A DNA stretch of 54,984 nt, taken from assembly GCA_050246915.1 (NCBI GenBank), contig JBFWVD010000034.1, positions 1-54,984 on the forward strand. Direction: 5' to 3'. This document shows positions 17,383 through 26,636 of the stretch, piece after piece. Every line of letters begins with the position of its first letter. Position 1 is the first letter of the stretch. A program made the position numbers and the translations under genes. The stretch is from JBFWVD01 sp050246915. Its GTDB lineage: Bacteria > Actinomycetota > Acidimicrobiia > Acidimicrobiales > Ilumatobacteraceae. The notes beneath the pieces are model-generated. The model was not told the DNA's origin and did not search any database. It saw only the letters and a list, made by a program, of their open reading frames with translations.

Positions 17383-18864
17383 GTGACCGCACAGCCAACA
17401 CTGTTGATGTCCGAACGTCGGTCGTACGTCGCAGGGCGATGGATCGACGGCGACGAAGGACTGCCGGTCGAGAACCCGGCTGACGAGAAGGTCTTCGCCG
17501 AGGTCTCGACGACGCCGATGTCGGAGATCGCTCGCTCCATCAGCGAAGCGCGCCGCTCGTTCGATGAAGGGGTGTGGGCCGACGTGCCTGCCGTCGAGCG
17601 GGCACGCGTCCTGAACACGTTCTTGGACCATGTTCTGGCACAGCGGGCTGCGTTGGCGCAGACGATCATCGTCGAGGCCGGGCAGCCCCGCGCCTTCGCG
17701 GAGTTCGGTCAGATCGTGGGTGGTGTCGCCCAGGCCCGTGCCTACATCGATCTGTATCAGTCGATGGTGCACGAGGAACCCAATCCGGTTCCGCTGGACG
17801 AGTTGGTGAACGGTCGCGTTGCGTTGAGCTTCCGGCACTACGAACCGATCGGTGTGGTCGCGGCGATCACACCGTTCAATGCAACGATGTTGATGGCGTT
17901 CCAGAAAATCATCCCCGCGCTCATGGCCGGCAACTCCGTCATACTGCGGCCGAGCCCGTTGACGCCGATCTCCTCGCTCATCTTCGGATCGGCGGCCGAA
18001 GCAGCTGGCCTACCGGCCGGCGTGCTCAGCGTCATCGTCGAAAGCGGCGCCGCTGGGGCCGAATTGCTGACCACCGATCCTGCGGTCGACATGGTGTCGT
18101 TCACCGGCTCCACCGCGGTCGGCAAGGCGATCTTGGCCCAAGCCGCGCCGACGGTGAAGCGGGTGGCGCTCGAACTCGGTGGCAAGTCGGCGCAGATCTA
18201 CCTCGACGATGCCGTGGCTCGCGCCGGAGCGGGCGCCGCGATGGCCGTCGCCGGGTTGGCTGGCCAAGCATGCATCGCAGCCACTCGAGTGTTGGTTCCG
18301 CAGAACCGCAAGGACGAGGTCATCGAGATGGCCACCAAGGCGTTGGGGTCGTTCGTGCTCGGTGATCCGAACGAGGCGTCCACCACCATGGGTCCGGTCA
18401 TCAGTGCAGCGCAGCGAGCGCGGTGCGAGCGCTACGTTCAGCTGGCACAGGACAACGGCGGGAGCGTGGCCAGCGGCGGCGGTCGTCCGGCCGGATTGCC
18501 CCACGGGTACTTCTTCGAGCCCACGGTGCTGGACCTCCCCGACAACGCCAACCCTGCGGCTCAGGACGAGATCTTCGGGCCGGTCATCGGCGTGATCGGA
18601 TACAAGGACCTCGATGACGCCGTGCGCATCGCCAACGACAGCACGTATGGGCTGTCCGGCCAGGTGTACGGCGCCGACGTGGCCACTGCGACGCGCTTGG
18701 CGCGCCGGCTTCGCACCGGCGCCGTGATGGTGAACACCGGGGTGTTCTCGGCCTACGCGTCGTCAGGTGGCTACAAGCAGAGCGGGCTCGGTCGCGAACG
18801 CGGACCGGAGGGGATCCGGGCCTTCCAGCAGATGAAGCATCTCGCCATCGGCGAGCTCAAGTGA
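17383..18864 (+). CDS. Aldehyde dehydrogenase (NAD(P)-dependent)
   Basis: A 493-aa ALDH-superfamily enzyme oxidising an aldehyde to an acid. The catalytic Glu is in ELGGKSAQ and the nucleophilic Cys in GLAGQACIAATR; FTGSTAVGK is the cofactor loop. An earlier in-frame start exists at 17317, but the GTG at 17383 has GGGGGAG six bases upstream and gives the normal N-terminus, so it is preferred. It heads a plus-strand run and is divergent from the CoA-transferase operon with a shared candidate operator. It may turn a P450- or aldolase-derived aldehyde into an acid. Confidence 0.92.
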   Translation: MTAQPTLLMSERRSYVAGRWIDGDEGLPVENPADEKVFAEVSTTPMSEIARSISEARRSFDEGVWADVPAVERARVLNTFLDHVLAQRAALAQTIIVEAGQPRAFAEFGQIVGGVAQARAYIDLYQSMVHEEPNPVPLDELVNGRVALSFRHYEPIGVVAAITPFNATMLMAFQKIIPALMAGNSVILRPSPLTPISSLIFGSAAEAAGLPAGVLSVIVESGAAGAELLTTDPAVDMVSFTGSTAVGKAILAQAAPTVKRVALELGGKSAQIYLDDAVARAGAGAAMAVAGLAGQACIAATRVLVPQNRKDEVIEMATKALGSFVLGDPNEASTTMGPVISAAQRARCERYVQLAQDNGGSVASGGGRPAGLPHGYFFEPTVLDLPDNANPAAQDEIFGPVIGVIGYKDLDDAVRIANDSTYGLSGQVYGADVATATRLARRLRTGAVMVNTGVFSAYASSGGYKQSGLGRERGPEGIRAFQQMKHLAIGELK

Positions 18865-18957
18865 CGAAGCCGGATCGATGAGCAACTCCGCGGGCAGGGC
18901 GGTGCTCGTCATGCCCGTAGGTTGAATGAACCTTCGCCACAACACATTGGGGGAAAG

Positions 18958-19935
18958 ATGGCACGTCATCTGGTGACCGGTGCGACCGGCCTGATCGGTT
19001 CGGAGATAGCGGCACAACTTCGCCGCGAGGGCCACGAGGTCGTCGCGCTGGTGCGGCCGTCGACATCAGCCGCGGATATCCAAGCGCTCGGGGTCTCCGT
19101 GGTCCGCGGCGATCTCATCGATCCGGCGAGCGTCGACGCGGCCGTGGCCGGCTGCGATGGCGTCTTCCATTCCGCCGCGCTGGTGAGCTCTGCGACCTTG
19201 ACGATGGAAGCGGCCGAGGCCGTCAACGTGCAAGGAACGTTGACACTCCTCGACGCGGCGCGTCGGGCTGGCGTGCGACGCGTGGTCGCCATCGGGACCG
19301 GTGCTGCCTTCGACGGATCGACCACACTCACCGAGCGTTCGAACGTCGTTCCCGCCGACACACCTGATCCGTACGCAGCCAGCAAGCGTGGCGCGTTCTT
19401 GGCGACGATGAGCCGGTTCGAGCAGGGCCAGGATGTTGTCGTCGTGTTGCCGGGTGGCACCTATGGGCCATGTCCCGTTGGCAAACGCTCGATCGAAAGC
19501 TTCGGCATGAACCAACGCCTGGTACGGGCGTTGCGTGGCGAGCCCGCCGAGTACCTCCCGGCAAGGATGCCGTGGTCGTGCACGATCGACGTGGCGGGGG
19601 TGTCCATCGCTGCGTTCGAGCGAGGCATAGCTGGACATCGCTATCTCGGTCTGGGCGCCCCTGATTGCGATCTCACCGCGGCACAGTTCGTGAACGTTGC
19701 GCTGGAGTTGGCCGGCTTGTCGCATCGTGTCACCGAGGTTCCCGCTGATCGTCTCAACGATCTGGAACTGCTCAGCCGCTTCGTGCCGACGGTGGTGGAG
19801 CGGGCCAAGACGCCATCGCCGGTCCCGTCGTTCGATGCTTCGGTGACGTCGCAAGAACTCGGCTACACGTTCGTGCCCACCATCGAGCGGATCAGGACGA
19901 CCGTGCAGTGGATGCAATCGTCCGATCTGGTGTGA
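18958..19935 (+). CDS. NAD-dependent epimerase/dehydratase family (extended SDR)
   Basis: A 325-aa extended SDR beginning MARHLVTGATGLIGS, with the Rossmann motif at residues 7-15 and a YAASK catalytic pair around residue 140. The sequence resembles dihydroflavonol-reductase or 3-beta-hydroxysteroid-dehydrogenase-like proteins. The ATG at 18958 follows GGGGGAAAG, so the 36-bp longer frame is not used. It lies 93 bp after the aldehyde dehydrogenase. Oxidoreduction of a ring or side-chain hydroxyl is likely, but the substrate is unknown. Confidence 0.87.
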   Translation: MARHLVTGATGLIGSEIAAQLRREGHEVVALVRPSTSAADIQALGVSVVRGDLIDPASVDAAVAGCDGVFHSAALVSSATLTMEAAEAVNVQGTLTLLDAARRAGVRRVVAIGTGAAFDGSTTLTERSNVVPADTPDPYAASKRGAFLATMSRFEQGQDVVVVLPGGTYGPCPVGKRSIESFGMNQRLVRALRGEPAEYLPARMPWSCTIDVAGVSIAAFERGIAGHRYLGLGAPDCDLTAAQFVNVALELAGLSHRVTEVPADRLNDLELLSRFVPTVVERAKTPSPVPSFDASVTSQELGYTFVPTIERIRTTVQWMQSSDLV

Positions 19936-20062
19936 CCGGAGAAGGCGATCGAGCGTTCGGCCGTGACGCGTTGTCCGTGTAGTAGAACGGCACTCTCGTT
20001 GTTGCGGCCGTCGGCGGCCGGGGCGCTGGGATGCAAGATCGCAGGGGAGTAGGGAGCGCACG

Positions 20063-20512
20063 ATGTCATCGACGAACGAACCCGGATACACCAAGCCCGA
20101 CATCTCGTTGATGGGGGCCGAGCACGTTCGGGTGTACCAGGAGACCAACGGCGAGGTCGGCTACATGTGGAACGGGGCGCCGATCCTCCTCCTCACGACC
20201 ATCGGTCGCAAGTCCGGGCAGCCCCGCACCATCCCGATCATCTTCGGCACCGACGGCGAGGACATCTTGCTCATCGGATCGGTTGGCGGCGCACCCAAGC
20301 ATCCCGACTGGTACTTCAACATCCAGGCCAACCCTCGGGTGCGCATCCAGATCAAGGACAAGGTCTTCGAGGCCACGGCCCGCGATGCCACCGCCGAGGA
20401 GAAGCCCCGACTGTGGAAGCTGATGACTGACATCTGGCCGAACTACGACGTCTACACGACGCGCACCACCCGAGTGATCCCTCTGGTCATCGTCACCCCC
20501 GATGCATCTTGA
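20063..20512 (+). CDS. Deazaflavin (F420)-dependent nitroreductase family protein (Ddn-like)
   Basis: A 149-aa split-beta-barrel protein. The segment LLTTIGRKSGQPRTIPI followed by GGAPKHPDWYFNIQANP is the signature of the F420-binding Ddn family (deazaflavin nitroreductase and quinone reductases). Its role would be F420H2-dependent reduction of an enone or quinone. It has an upstream GGGGAG site (GCAGGGGAGTAGG) before the ATG. It sits near two luciferase-like F420 oxidoreductases (21394, 25129), supporting F420 use in this region. Confidence 0.93.
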   Translation: MSSTNEPGYTKPDISLMGAEHVRVYQETNGEVGYMWNGAPILLLTTIGRKSGQPRTIPIIFGTDGEDILLIGSVGGAPKHPDWYFNIQANPRVRIQIKDKVFEATARDATAEEKPRLWKLMTDIWPNYDVYTTRTTRVIPLVIVTPDAS

Positions 20513-20590
20513 CGACACGACAGTCCGCACGCGGCCGAAACCGGAGCAGAGAGCAACTTCGACCCGACCGAGCCGAAAAGTCGGTGAGAG

Positions 20591-21388
20591 GTGACTGTTA
20601 GCGTGCCGTCGATGTCATGGTTGGACCGGGTCGTGGATCGTTCCGACACAGCGCAGCGTTCACAAGCCCGTCGCGTGAAGCAGGCCGAGGAGATCGTCGC
20701 CGCCGCCGAACGGCTGCTACTGGCGACCGGGGAGGCGTTCACCATCCAGGAGTTGGTCGCCGAAGCCGGCATCGCCCTGCAGACGTTCTATCGGTACTTC
20801 CCGACCAAGGACGAGCTGATGCTGGCAGTGCTCGAGAGCGGGATCACGCGCTCGTGCGCAGAGATCCAACGGGTGGTCGACACGATCGATGATCCGGTGG
20901 AACAGCTCCGCTATCTCGTCACGTCTCCATTGCGTTGGCTGAGCAACGGTGACTACGGCCGGGGACGGATCGTCACCCAAGAACACTTCCGGCTGCACCA
21001 GATCTCGCCCGAGGGCGTGGCCATCGCCACGCAGCCGTTCGCCGATCTGCTCCTCGGTGTCCTGCGCCGCGGACAAGCCGCAGGGGTCTTCCATCCCATC
21101 GATCCCGAGCGCGATGCCGCGCTCATCAACGAGCTCACGGCATCCACCTATCACCACTACAGCTTCACCGAACTCGGCAACGACGCCGACGCCATCATCG
21201 ATCACTTCTGGCGCTTCTGCCTGATGGCCGTCGGGGGCGACGCGTCGATGGCCAAGGTCGACGATCCGAAGCCTTCCTCGCGTGCGGCCATCAAAACCAA
21301 GGCGCGCCCGGGCGCACCCTCGCCTCGCACGACCAAGACGGCAGCGCGCACCAGGCAAAGCGGCACGCGGCGCGCTCCGAAGGCCTGA
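20591..21388 (+). CDS. TetR-family regulator with long basic C-terminal tail
   Basis: A 265-aa TetR repressor. The DNA-binding domain lies at about residues 28-75, with the helix-turn-helix in FTIQELVAEAGIALQTFYRYF and the usual following KDELM. The ligand domain fills residues 80-215. The last ~45 residues are unusual: a Lys/Arg/Ala/Pro-rich tail with no hydrophobic core, like a histone-type DNA-contact tail. The start is a GTG. It ends 5 bp before an F420-type oxidoreductase, suggesting co-transcription. The regulated operon cannot be proven, but the adjacent lipid and F420 genes are the obvious targets. Confidence 0.9.
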   Translation: MTVSVPSMSWLDRVVDRSDTAQRSQARRVKQAEEIVAAAERLLLATGEAFTIQELVAEAGIALQTFYRYFPTKDELMLAVLESGITRSCAEIQRVVDTIDDPVEQLRYLVTSPLRWLSNGDYGRGRIVTQEHFRLHQISPEGVAIATQPFADLLLGVLRRGQAAGVFHPIDPERDAALINELTASTYHHYSFTELGNDADAIIDHFWRFCLMAVGGDASMAKVDDPKPSSRAAIKTKARPGAPSPRTTKTAARTRQSGTRRAPKA

Positions 21389-21393
21389 GCGCG

Positions 21394-22287
21394 TTGCCGT
21401 TCGGATTCGTGACCAACGGATCACCGGAGCAGGTCGCTGCGTTCGAATCGATGCCCATCGATTCACTCTGGGTCGGCGGACACGTCGCATCTCCGAACCC
21501 CACACCTGAAGCCATGGTGCAGTTGGCGCGCTTGTCGGCGTCGGCCAAGCGGGTTCGCATCGGCACCTCCATCTTGCTGCTGCCGCTGTACCCGCCAGCC
21601 ATCGTGGCCAAGCAGATCGCTGACATCGATCGGGCATGCGATGGACGAGTGACGCTCGGCGTCGGCGTCGGAGGTGAGTACCCCGCAGAATTCCGTGCCT
21701 GTGGCGTTCCGCTCGACGAGCGAGGAACACGCACCGACGAGGCGATAGCTGTGCTGCGCGCCCTGTGGAGCGGTGAGCCGGTCAGCCATCACGGTCGTCA
21801 CTTCGATTTCGACGACGTTCGCATCCATCCGGCACCGTGTCGCGCCGGCGGGCCACCGATCATCGTGGCCGGACGGAAGCGGCCAGCGATGCGCCGTGCC
21901 GCGCTCCTCGGCGATGGCTGGATGCCGTACCTGTTCTCGCCCGATCGATATCGTCGTTCGGTTCTCGACATACGCGAGATCGCGCAATCGGCCGGGCGCG
22001 ATCTGGCGGGCTTCGAGTGGACCGCGTTCGTGTTCGTGAACGTGTCGCCCGATGCCGCCGCAGCCCGATCACAGACCGCGTCGTTCCTCGGTGGCACGTA
22101 TCGACAGGACTTCGACGAGATGCTGGACCGCGTCGCGGTCACGGGCACCGTTGCCGAGGTGACCGACCGGCTCGGGCAGTTCCGCGAGGCGGGAGCAGGA
22201 CACATCATCGTCGCCGTCGCCACCACGACCCGTCCGATGGCGGTCGCTGAGCTGATCGCCGGGGAGATCCTTCCCCAGGTGGCCTGA
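21394..22287 (+). CDS. LLM-class F420-type oxidoreductase
   Basis: A 297-aa luciferase-like TIM-barrel oxidoreductase: LPFGFVTNG at the start, then IGTSILLLPLYPPAIVAKQIADIDRA, which is typical, and GVGVGGEYPAEF, a flavin/F420-site loop. It starts at a TTG 5 bp after the TetR stop, with GAAGG upstream. The next ATG-like starts would cut the first beta strand, so the TTG is favoured. It sits between the TetR gene and the MaoC gene. Substrate unknown. Confidence 0.85.
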   Translation: MPFGFVTNGSPEQVAAFESMPIDSLWVGGHVASPNPTPEAMVQLARLSASAKRVRIGTSILLLPLYPPAIVAKQIADIDRACDGRVTLGVGVGGEYPAEFRACGVPLDERGTRTDEAIAVLRALWSGEPVSHHGRHFDFDDVRIHPAPCRAGGPPIIVAGRKRPAMRRAALLGDGWMPYLFSPDRYRRSVLDIREIAQSAGRDLAGFEWTAFVFVNVSPDAAAARSQTASFLGGTYRQDFDEMLDRVAVTGTVAEVTDRLGQFREAGAGHIIVAVATTTRPMAVAELIAGEILPQVA

Positions 22288-22380
22288 CCATCTGCGGCGA
22301 TCCAATGGTTCGCTCCGTCGGAACCGATCCGGCTAAGAATGCCCGGGGAAGAATGCGGTGAAGGATTACGGGGGATCGCC

Positions 22381-23643
22381 ATGACGAACGTGAACGACCA
22401 GAGCTACGGCGTTCTCACCGACGAGTCGTTCGAACGGTCTCGTCGCCGTATCGGCGTGCCGATCCCGTTGCCCAACGCGCCGCACAACCTCGAGGTGTCT
22501 CGCGACGGGCTGCGTCACTTCGCCTTCGGCTACGGAGACGACAACCCGCTGTACTGCGACCCGCAATACGCCAAGGGAACCCGCTGGGGCGGACTCATCA
22601 ATCCGCCGGCGTTCTTGTACACGATGGGCGAGGATGCATCTCCCAAGCCGACGCCGCCGGAGAACAAGGCGGTGCTGAAGGGCGATCCGTTCGCTGGTCT
22701 CGGCTCCTATCAGGCGGTGATGGACTTCGAGTGGTGGACTCCGCTGTACATCGGCGACGAGCTGAAGTGCTTGCGTTCGCAGGTCGGCCTGGCCGACAAG
22801 CGATCCGACTTCGGTGGCCGCACGGCGCACGTCACCCACGACTTCATCTACGCCAACGGGCAAGGCGAGTTGCATGCCATCCGACGCGGCACTTGGGTGA
22901 ACGCCGAGCGTCACACCTCGAAGGAGCGCAAGAAGGAGAGCGACACCCCCGAGCCCTACACCGCCGAGCAGTTGGCCGAGATCGACGCGTGCTACGAGGC
23001 CGAGACCCGCCGTGGCAACGTGCCGCGATACTTCGAGGACGTCGAGATCGGTGACGTCGTCGACCGCAAGGTGAAAGGTCCGTTGCGCACCACGGACGTG
23101 GTGGTGTGGCACCTCGGTTGGGGTATGCAGCTCACGCCTCCGGGCAGCTTCCGATTGTCGTACCTCATCCGCAAGAAGGCGCCAGGGCTGTTCCCGCCGA
23201 ACAAGCTGAACATCCCCGACACCGTGCAGCGCCTCCACTGGGAGCCCGAGCGGGCGCAGGAGCTCGGGCTGCCCACCTCGTACGACTACGGCGGCCTGCG
23301 CGAGACGTGGCTGTGTCATCTGGTGAGCGACTGGATGGGCGATGACGCCTGGCTGTGGAAGCTCGAATGCCAACACCGTCGCTTCAACTTCATCGGTGAC
23401 ACGACGTGGCTCACCGGTGAGGTCGTCGACAAGAAGCAGACCGAGACTGCTGCCGGCGTGCGCAGCGAGGTACATCTGGCGATCCGGTGCACCAACCAGC
23501 GCGGTGTGGTCACCAGCCCCGGCAAGGCGGTGGTGCTGCTCCCGAGCCGCGAACACGGCGAGGTCACGTTGCCGAAGCCACCGGCGCGCACCATCGACGA
23601 GATGCTCGCCCACGAGATCGAACGTCTCCAGCCCGGTGCCTGA
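22381..23643 (+). CDS. MaoC-like double hot-dog protein (FAS1-like dehydratase)
   Basis: A 420-aa protein with two hot-dog halves, as in actinobacterial MaoC/FAS1-type enoyl hydratases. The N-terminal half carries GDDNPLYCDPQYA, where the hydratase motif usually has H at the Tyr position, so one catalytic residue seems changed. The C-terminal half (from about residue 220, YFEDVEIGD onward) has the MaoC-like fold. It would hydrate or dehydrate an enoyl-CoA or bind one. The ATG at 22381 follows GGGGG; the frame from 22339 is not favoured. The acyl-CoA synthetase follows 12 bp later, so the pair is an operon. Confidence 0.83.
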   Translation: MTNVNDQSYGVLTDESFERSRRRIGVPIPLPNAPHNLEVSRDGLRHFAFGYGDDNPLYCDPQYAKGTRWGGLINPPAFLYTMGEDASPKPTPPENKAVLKGDPFAGLGSYQAVMDFEWWTPLYIGDELKCLRSQVGLADKRSDFGGRTAHVTHDFIYANGQGELHAIRRGTWVNAERHTSKERKKESDTPEPYTAEQLAEIDACYEAETRRGNVPRYFEDVEIGDVVDRKVKGPLRTTDVVVWHLGWGMQLTPPGSFRLSYLIRKKAPGLFPPNKLNIPDTVQRLHWEPERAQELGLPTSYDYGGLRETWLCHLVSDWMGDDAWLWKLECQHRRFNFIGDTTWLTGEVVDKKQTETAAGVRSEVHLAIRCTNQRGVVTSPGKAVVLLPSREHGEVTLPKPPARTIDEMLAHEIERLQPGA

Positions 23644-23655
23644 GAGGTCGACGAC

Positions 23656-25077
23656 ATGGCCCTCGTCGCCTTCGGTGAACTGATCTCGCAGCACGCCGCG
23701 TCAGCTCCGGATCTGCCGGCGATCACCGTCGGTGAACGCACCCTCAGTCGCGCGGAGCTCGATCGCGTCACCAACCAGGTGGCGCGGCGATACGCCGAGC
23801 AGGGGGCGCATGAGGGAACCATCGTGGTCACCGCGCTGGCCAACAGCGTCGAGTTGATCGTGTCTTGCATCGCCACGTGGAAGCTCGGCGCCACGCCGCT
23901 GGTGATCGCATCGAAGATGCCGCCTGCCGAGCGCGGCCCGCTCATGGAGTTGGTGCAACCCAGCTTGCTCATCGAGCAGCCCGATCAGGTCGCCGCCGAC
24001 GGCCACAGCGCTGCGCCGCTTACGAGCAAGGTCGCGACGTGGTGGCGGGCCTCCACCTCGGGGGGAAGCACGGGGCGTCCCAAGCTGGTGTTGTCGAAGG
24101 CGCCTGGCGTGCACGATCCCGAGAGCCGCGCCTTGCGGTTGCGTCCGGGTGGTTGCGTGATGGTGCCCGGGCCTCTCTACCACGGTGCCCCGTTCCTGGC
24201 GACGTTCCACGGGTTGTTCCGCGGGAAGCACGCGGTCTTGCTCGAGCGCTTCGATCCCGAAGCGACGCTGATGGAGATTGCTCACCATCGGGCCGACTAT
24301 CTGCTGGTGGTCCCCACCATGATGAGCCGGATCTCCAAGCTCCCGCGTTCGGTACGAGACGCCCATGACCTGTCGTCGCTCGAGTGTGTGCTGTCGCTTG
24401 GCGCGTCGTGCCCCGAGTGGTTGAAGCAGGACTGGATCGACTGGCTCGGACCGGAACGCATCTACGAGCTCTACGCCGGAACAGAAGGTCAGGCCACCAC
24501 GTGGATCCGCGGTGACGAATGGTTGACCCACCGCGGATCGGTGGGCCGGGCAGTGGGCGGTGCCGTCATGGCCGCGTTCGGTCCGGACATGGTGCAGCTG
24601 CCGCCCGGCGAGCTGGGCGAGATCTTCATGTTGCCCCCGAGCGAGCAAGCCCCGACCTACGAATACGTCGGCGCGGAGGTCCGCAGCCATGGTCGATGGG
24701 AGTCGCTCGGCGACATGGGCTGGGTGGACGCGGACGGCTACGTGTACATCGCTGACCGACGCACCGACATGATCGTCACCGGCGGGTCGAACGTGTACCC
24801 CGCCGAGGTGGAGAACGCGCTGGAGGCTCATCCGCTGGTGCGCACCGCCGTGGTCATCGGCTTGCCCGATGACGATCTCGGACACCGTGTGCACGCCATC
24901 GTCGAGGTCGAGTCAGCACACTCGCAAGAAGAAATGACGCAAGATGATCTCGCCGTGTTCTTGGCCGAGCGCCTCGTGCGCTACAAGATTCCGCGCACGT
25001 TCGAGATCGTTACCGAACCGCTGCGCGACGAGGCGGGCAAGGTGAGGCGCTCTCTGCTGCGGGAGCAGCGGATGTGA
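23656..25077 (+). CDS. AMP-dependent acyl-CoA synthetase
   Basis: A 473-aa ANL-family ligase. Motifs are STSGGSTGRPKLV (A3, about residues 132-144), ELYAGTEGQ (A5), DMGWVDADGYVYIADRRTDM (A7/A8) and, near the end, AGKVRRSLL with the catalytic Lys. It is somewhat short for the family, with a compact N-terminus. It follows the MaoC gene by 12 bp and precedes an F420-type oxidoreductase by 51 bp. It likely activates a carboxylic acid arising in this pathway; the chain length or ring type is not readable. Confidence 0.93.
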   Translation: MALVAFGELISQHAASAPDLPAITVGERTLSRAELDRVTNQVARRYAEQGAHEGTIVVTALANSVELIVSCIATWKLGATPLVIASKMPPAERGPLMELVQPSLLIEQPDQVAADGHSAAPLTSKVATWWRASTSGGSTGRPKLVLSKAPGVHDPESRALRLRPGGCVMVPGPLYHGAPFLATFHGLFRGKHAVLLERFDPEATLMEIAHHRADYLLVVPTMMSRISKLPRSVRDAHDLSSLECVLSLGASCPEWLKQDWIDWLGPERIYELYAGTEGQATTWIRGDEWLTHRGSVGRAVGGAVMAAFGPDMVQLPPGELGEIFMLPPSEQAPTYEYVGAEVRSHGRWESLGDMGWVDADGYVYIADRRTDMIVTGGSNVYPAEVENALEAHPLVRTAVVIGLPDDDLGHRVHAIVEVESAHSQEEMTQDDLAVFLAERLVRYKIPRTFEIVTEPLRDEAGKVRRSLLREQRM

Positions 25078-25128
25078 CAGCTGCTCGATGATCAGCCAGC
25101 GCAGCGACGAGACCGGACAGGAGAGCAC

Positions 25129-26157
25129 ATGGAATTGGGAGTGATCCTCGGCACGTGGGACGGTAACGGTGCCGATGCACGAGCGATGCTGGCAACCGTT
25201 CAGGAGGCCGAGCGTTCCGGCTACTCGATCGCGTGGGTGCCCGAGGCCTACGGGGCCGACGCAGTGACGCTCATGGCATGGCTGGCGTCGAACACCGAAC
25301 GCATCCGCATCGGCAGCGCCATCATGCAGATCCCGGCGCGCCAACCCACCACCACGGCCATGACGGCGGCCACGCTCGAGACGCTGTTCCCCGGCCGGAT
25401 AGTCCTCGGTCTCGGCATTTCGGGCCCGGCCGTCACCGAAGGCTGGTATGGGGTCGACTGGGACCATCCACTCCGTCGCACGCGTGAGTACCTCGACGTG
25501 GTGCGCATGACGCTGGCCCGACAACCGGTGGACTACCACGGTGCACATGAGCGCGTCCCTCGGCGTGACTCGCTGCGACCGATCAAGCTGATCATGAAGC
25601 ACCACGGGAAGATCCCCATCTACCTCGCCGCGATGGGGCCCAAGAGCATCGAGCTCACCGGCGAGCAGGCCGACGGATGGTTGCCGGCGTTGGTGCATCC
25701 GGAACGCTTTGCGCCGGCCTATGCGCATCTCGCGGCGGGCGCGGCCCGAGTCGGTCGGGATCCGCGGGCCGTCACCATCGCGGCGTCCACCGCCGCCGTG
25801 GTGTCCGACGACATCAACGTCGCCCGCAACATCTATCGGCCCTATCTGGCGCTGCTCATCGGCGGCATGGGAACCCGTGAACAGAACTTCTATCGAGACC
25901 TGGTCACCTCATATGGCTACGCATCGGAGGCCATCGCCATCACCGATGCCTACCTCGGCGGTCGCAAGCGTGACGCCGAGGCGCTCGTGCCGGTCGAGCT
26001 CATCGATTCGTTGGCGTTGATCGGTAGCCCATCTCGAATAGCAGAGCGTCTCGCCGCGTTCGCAGCGGCCGGGATCGGCATCATGTCGATCGCTCCGTCG
26101 GGTCGCACGCTGGAGGAGAAGCTCGCTGTGGTCCGCACGATCGCCGGGCTGCGATGA
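25129..26157 (+). CDS. LLM-class F420-type oxidoreductase
   Basis: A 342-aa luciferase-like protein starting MELGVILGTW, with IRIGSAIMQIPARQPTTTAMTAATL and VLGLGISGP, the family core. The pattern fits the actinobacterial F420-dependent subgroup that acts on lipid or sugar-derived substrates. The ATG follows AGGAGAG. It lies 51 bp after the acyl-CoA synthetase and 28 bp before a SnoaL-like gene, so all three are probably one transcript with the MaoC gene. Confidence 0.88.
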   Translation: MELGVILGTWDGNGADARAMLATVQEAERSGYSIAWVPEAYGADAVTLMAWLASNTERIRIGSAIMQIPARQPTTTAMTAATLETLFPGRIVLGLGISGPAVTEGWYGVDWDHPLRRTREYLDVVRMTLARQPVDYHGAHERVPRRDSLRPIKLIMKHHGKIPIYLAAMGPKSIELTGEQADGWLPALVHPERFAPAYAHLAAGAARVGRDPRAVTIAASTAAVVSDDINVARNIYRPYLALLIGGMGTREQNFYRDLVTSYGYASEAIAITDAYLGGRKRDAEALVPVELIDSLALIGSPSRIAERLAAFAAAGIGIMSIAPSGRTLEEKLAVVRTIAGLR

Positions 26158-26185
26158 AGCACGAGACGATCAGGGGAGGAGCGAG

Positions 26186-26620
26186 ATGACATCGGCAGAT
26201 GGATCATCTGAACTGGAGGAGCTCGCACACAAGCTGGCGGTGCTCGAGCTGGCCGCTCGCTACGGCGATCATGCCGACCATGGCGAGTGGGCGGCGTTCG
26301 CCCAGCTGTTCACCGTCGATGGCGTCTTCGATGCCACGCTGGTCATCGGCAAGGTGCTCACCGGTCGGGCCGAGATCGAAGCGAACTTCGCCGCCGATGA
26401 CGTCTCGGTGGCCCATCATCCGACAAACGTGATCTTCGAGCGCACGGGACCCGACCGTGGTCGAGCCCGTATGAAGATGCTCATCATCGGCGCCACCGCC
26501 GTGAGCTCCATCGACTACGACTGGGAGCTCGCGCTGATCGATGGCGAGTGGAAGATCGCCCATCAGCGTCTGGTGCCGATGCGGGTGATGAGGGCCCGCC
26601 GGCCCGACAGCACGAGGTGA
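26186..26620 (+). CDS. SnoaL-like/NTF2-fold protein
   Basis: A 144-aa NTF2-superfamily protein. The start pattern LAVLELAARYGDHADHGEWAAFAQLFTVDG is the usual SnoaL-like opening. Members include steroid delta-isomerases, polyketide cyclases and bile-acid dehydratases. Asp at DHAD and His at HHP (central) are candidate acid/base residues. An RBS (GGGGAGG) precedes the ATG. It ends 16 bp before a convergent a/b hydrolase. A second, weakly similar protein is at 48325-48792. The precise reaction is unknown. Confidence 0.82.
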   Translation: MTSADGSSELEELAHKLAVLELAARYGDHADHGEWAAFAQLFTVDGVFDATLVIGKVLTGRAEIEANFAADDVSVAHHPTNVIFERTGPDRGRARMKMLIIGATAVSSIDYDWELALIDGEWKIAHQRLVPMRVMRARRPDSTR

Positions 26621-26636
26621 CGGTCGACGGACTCGC

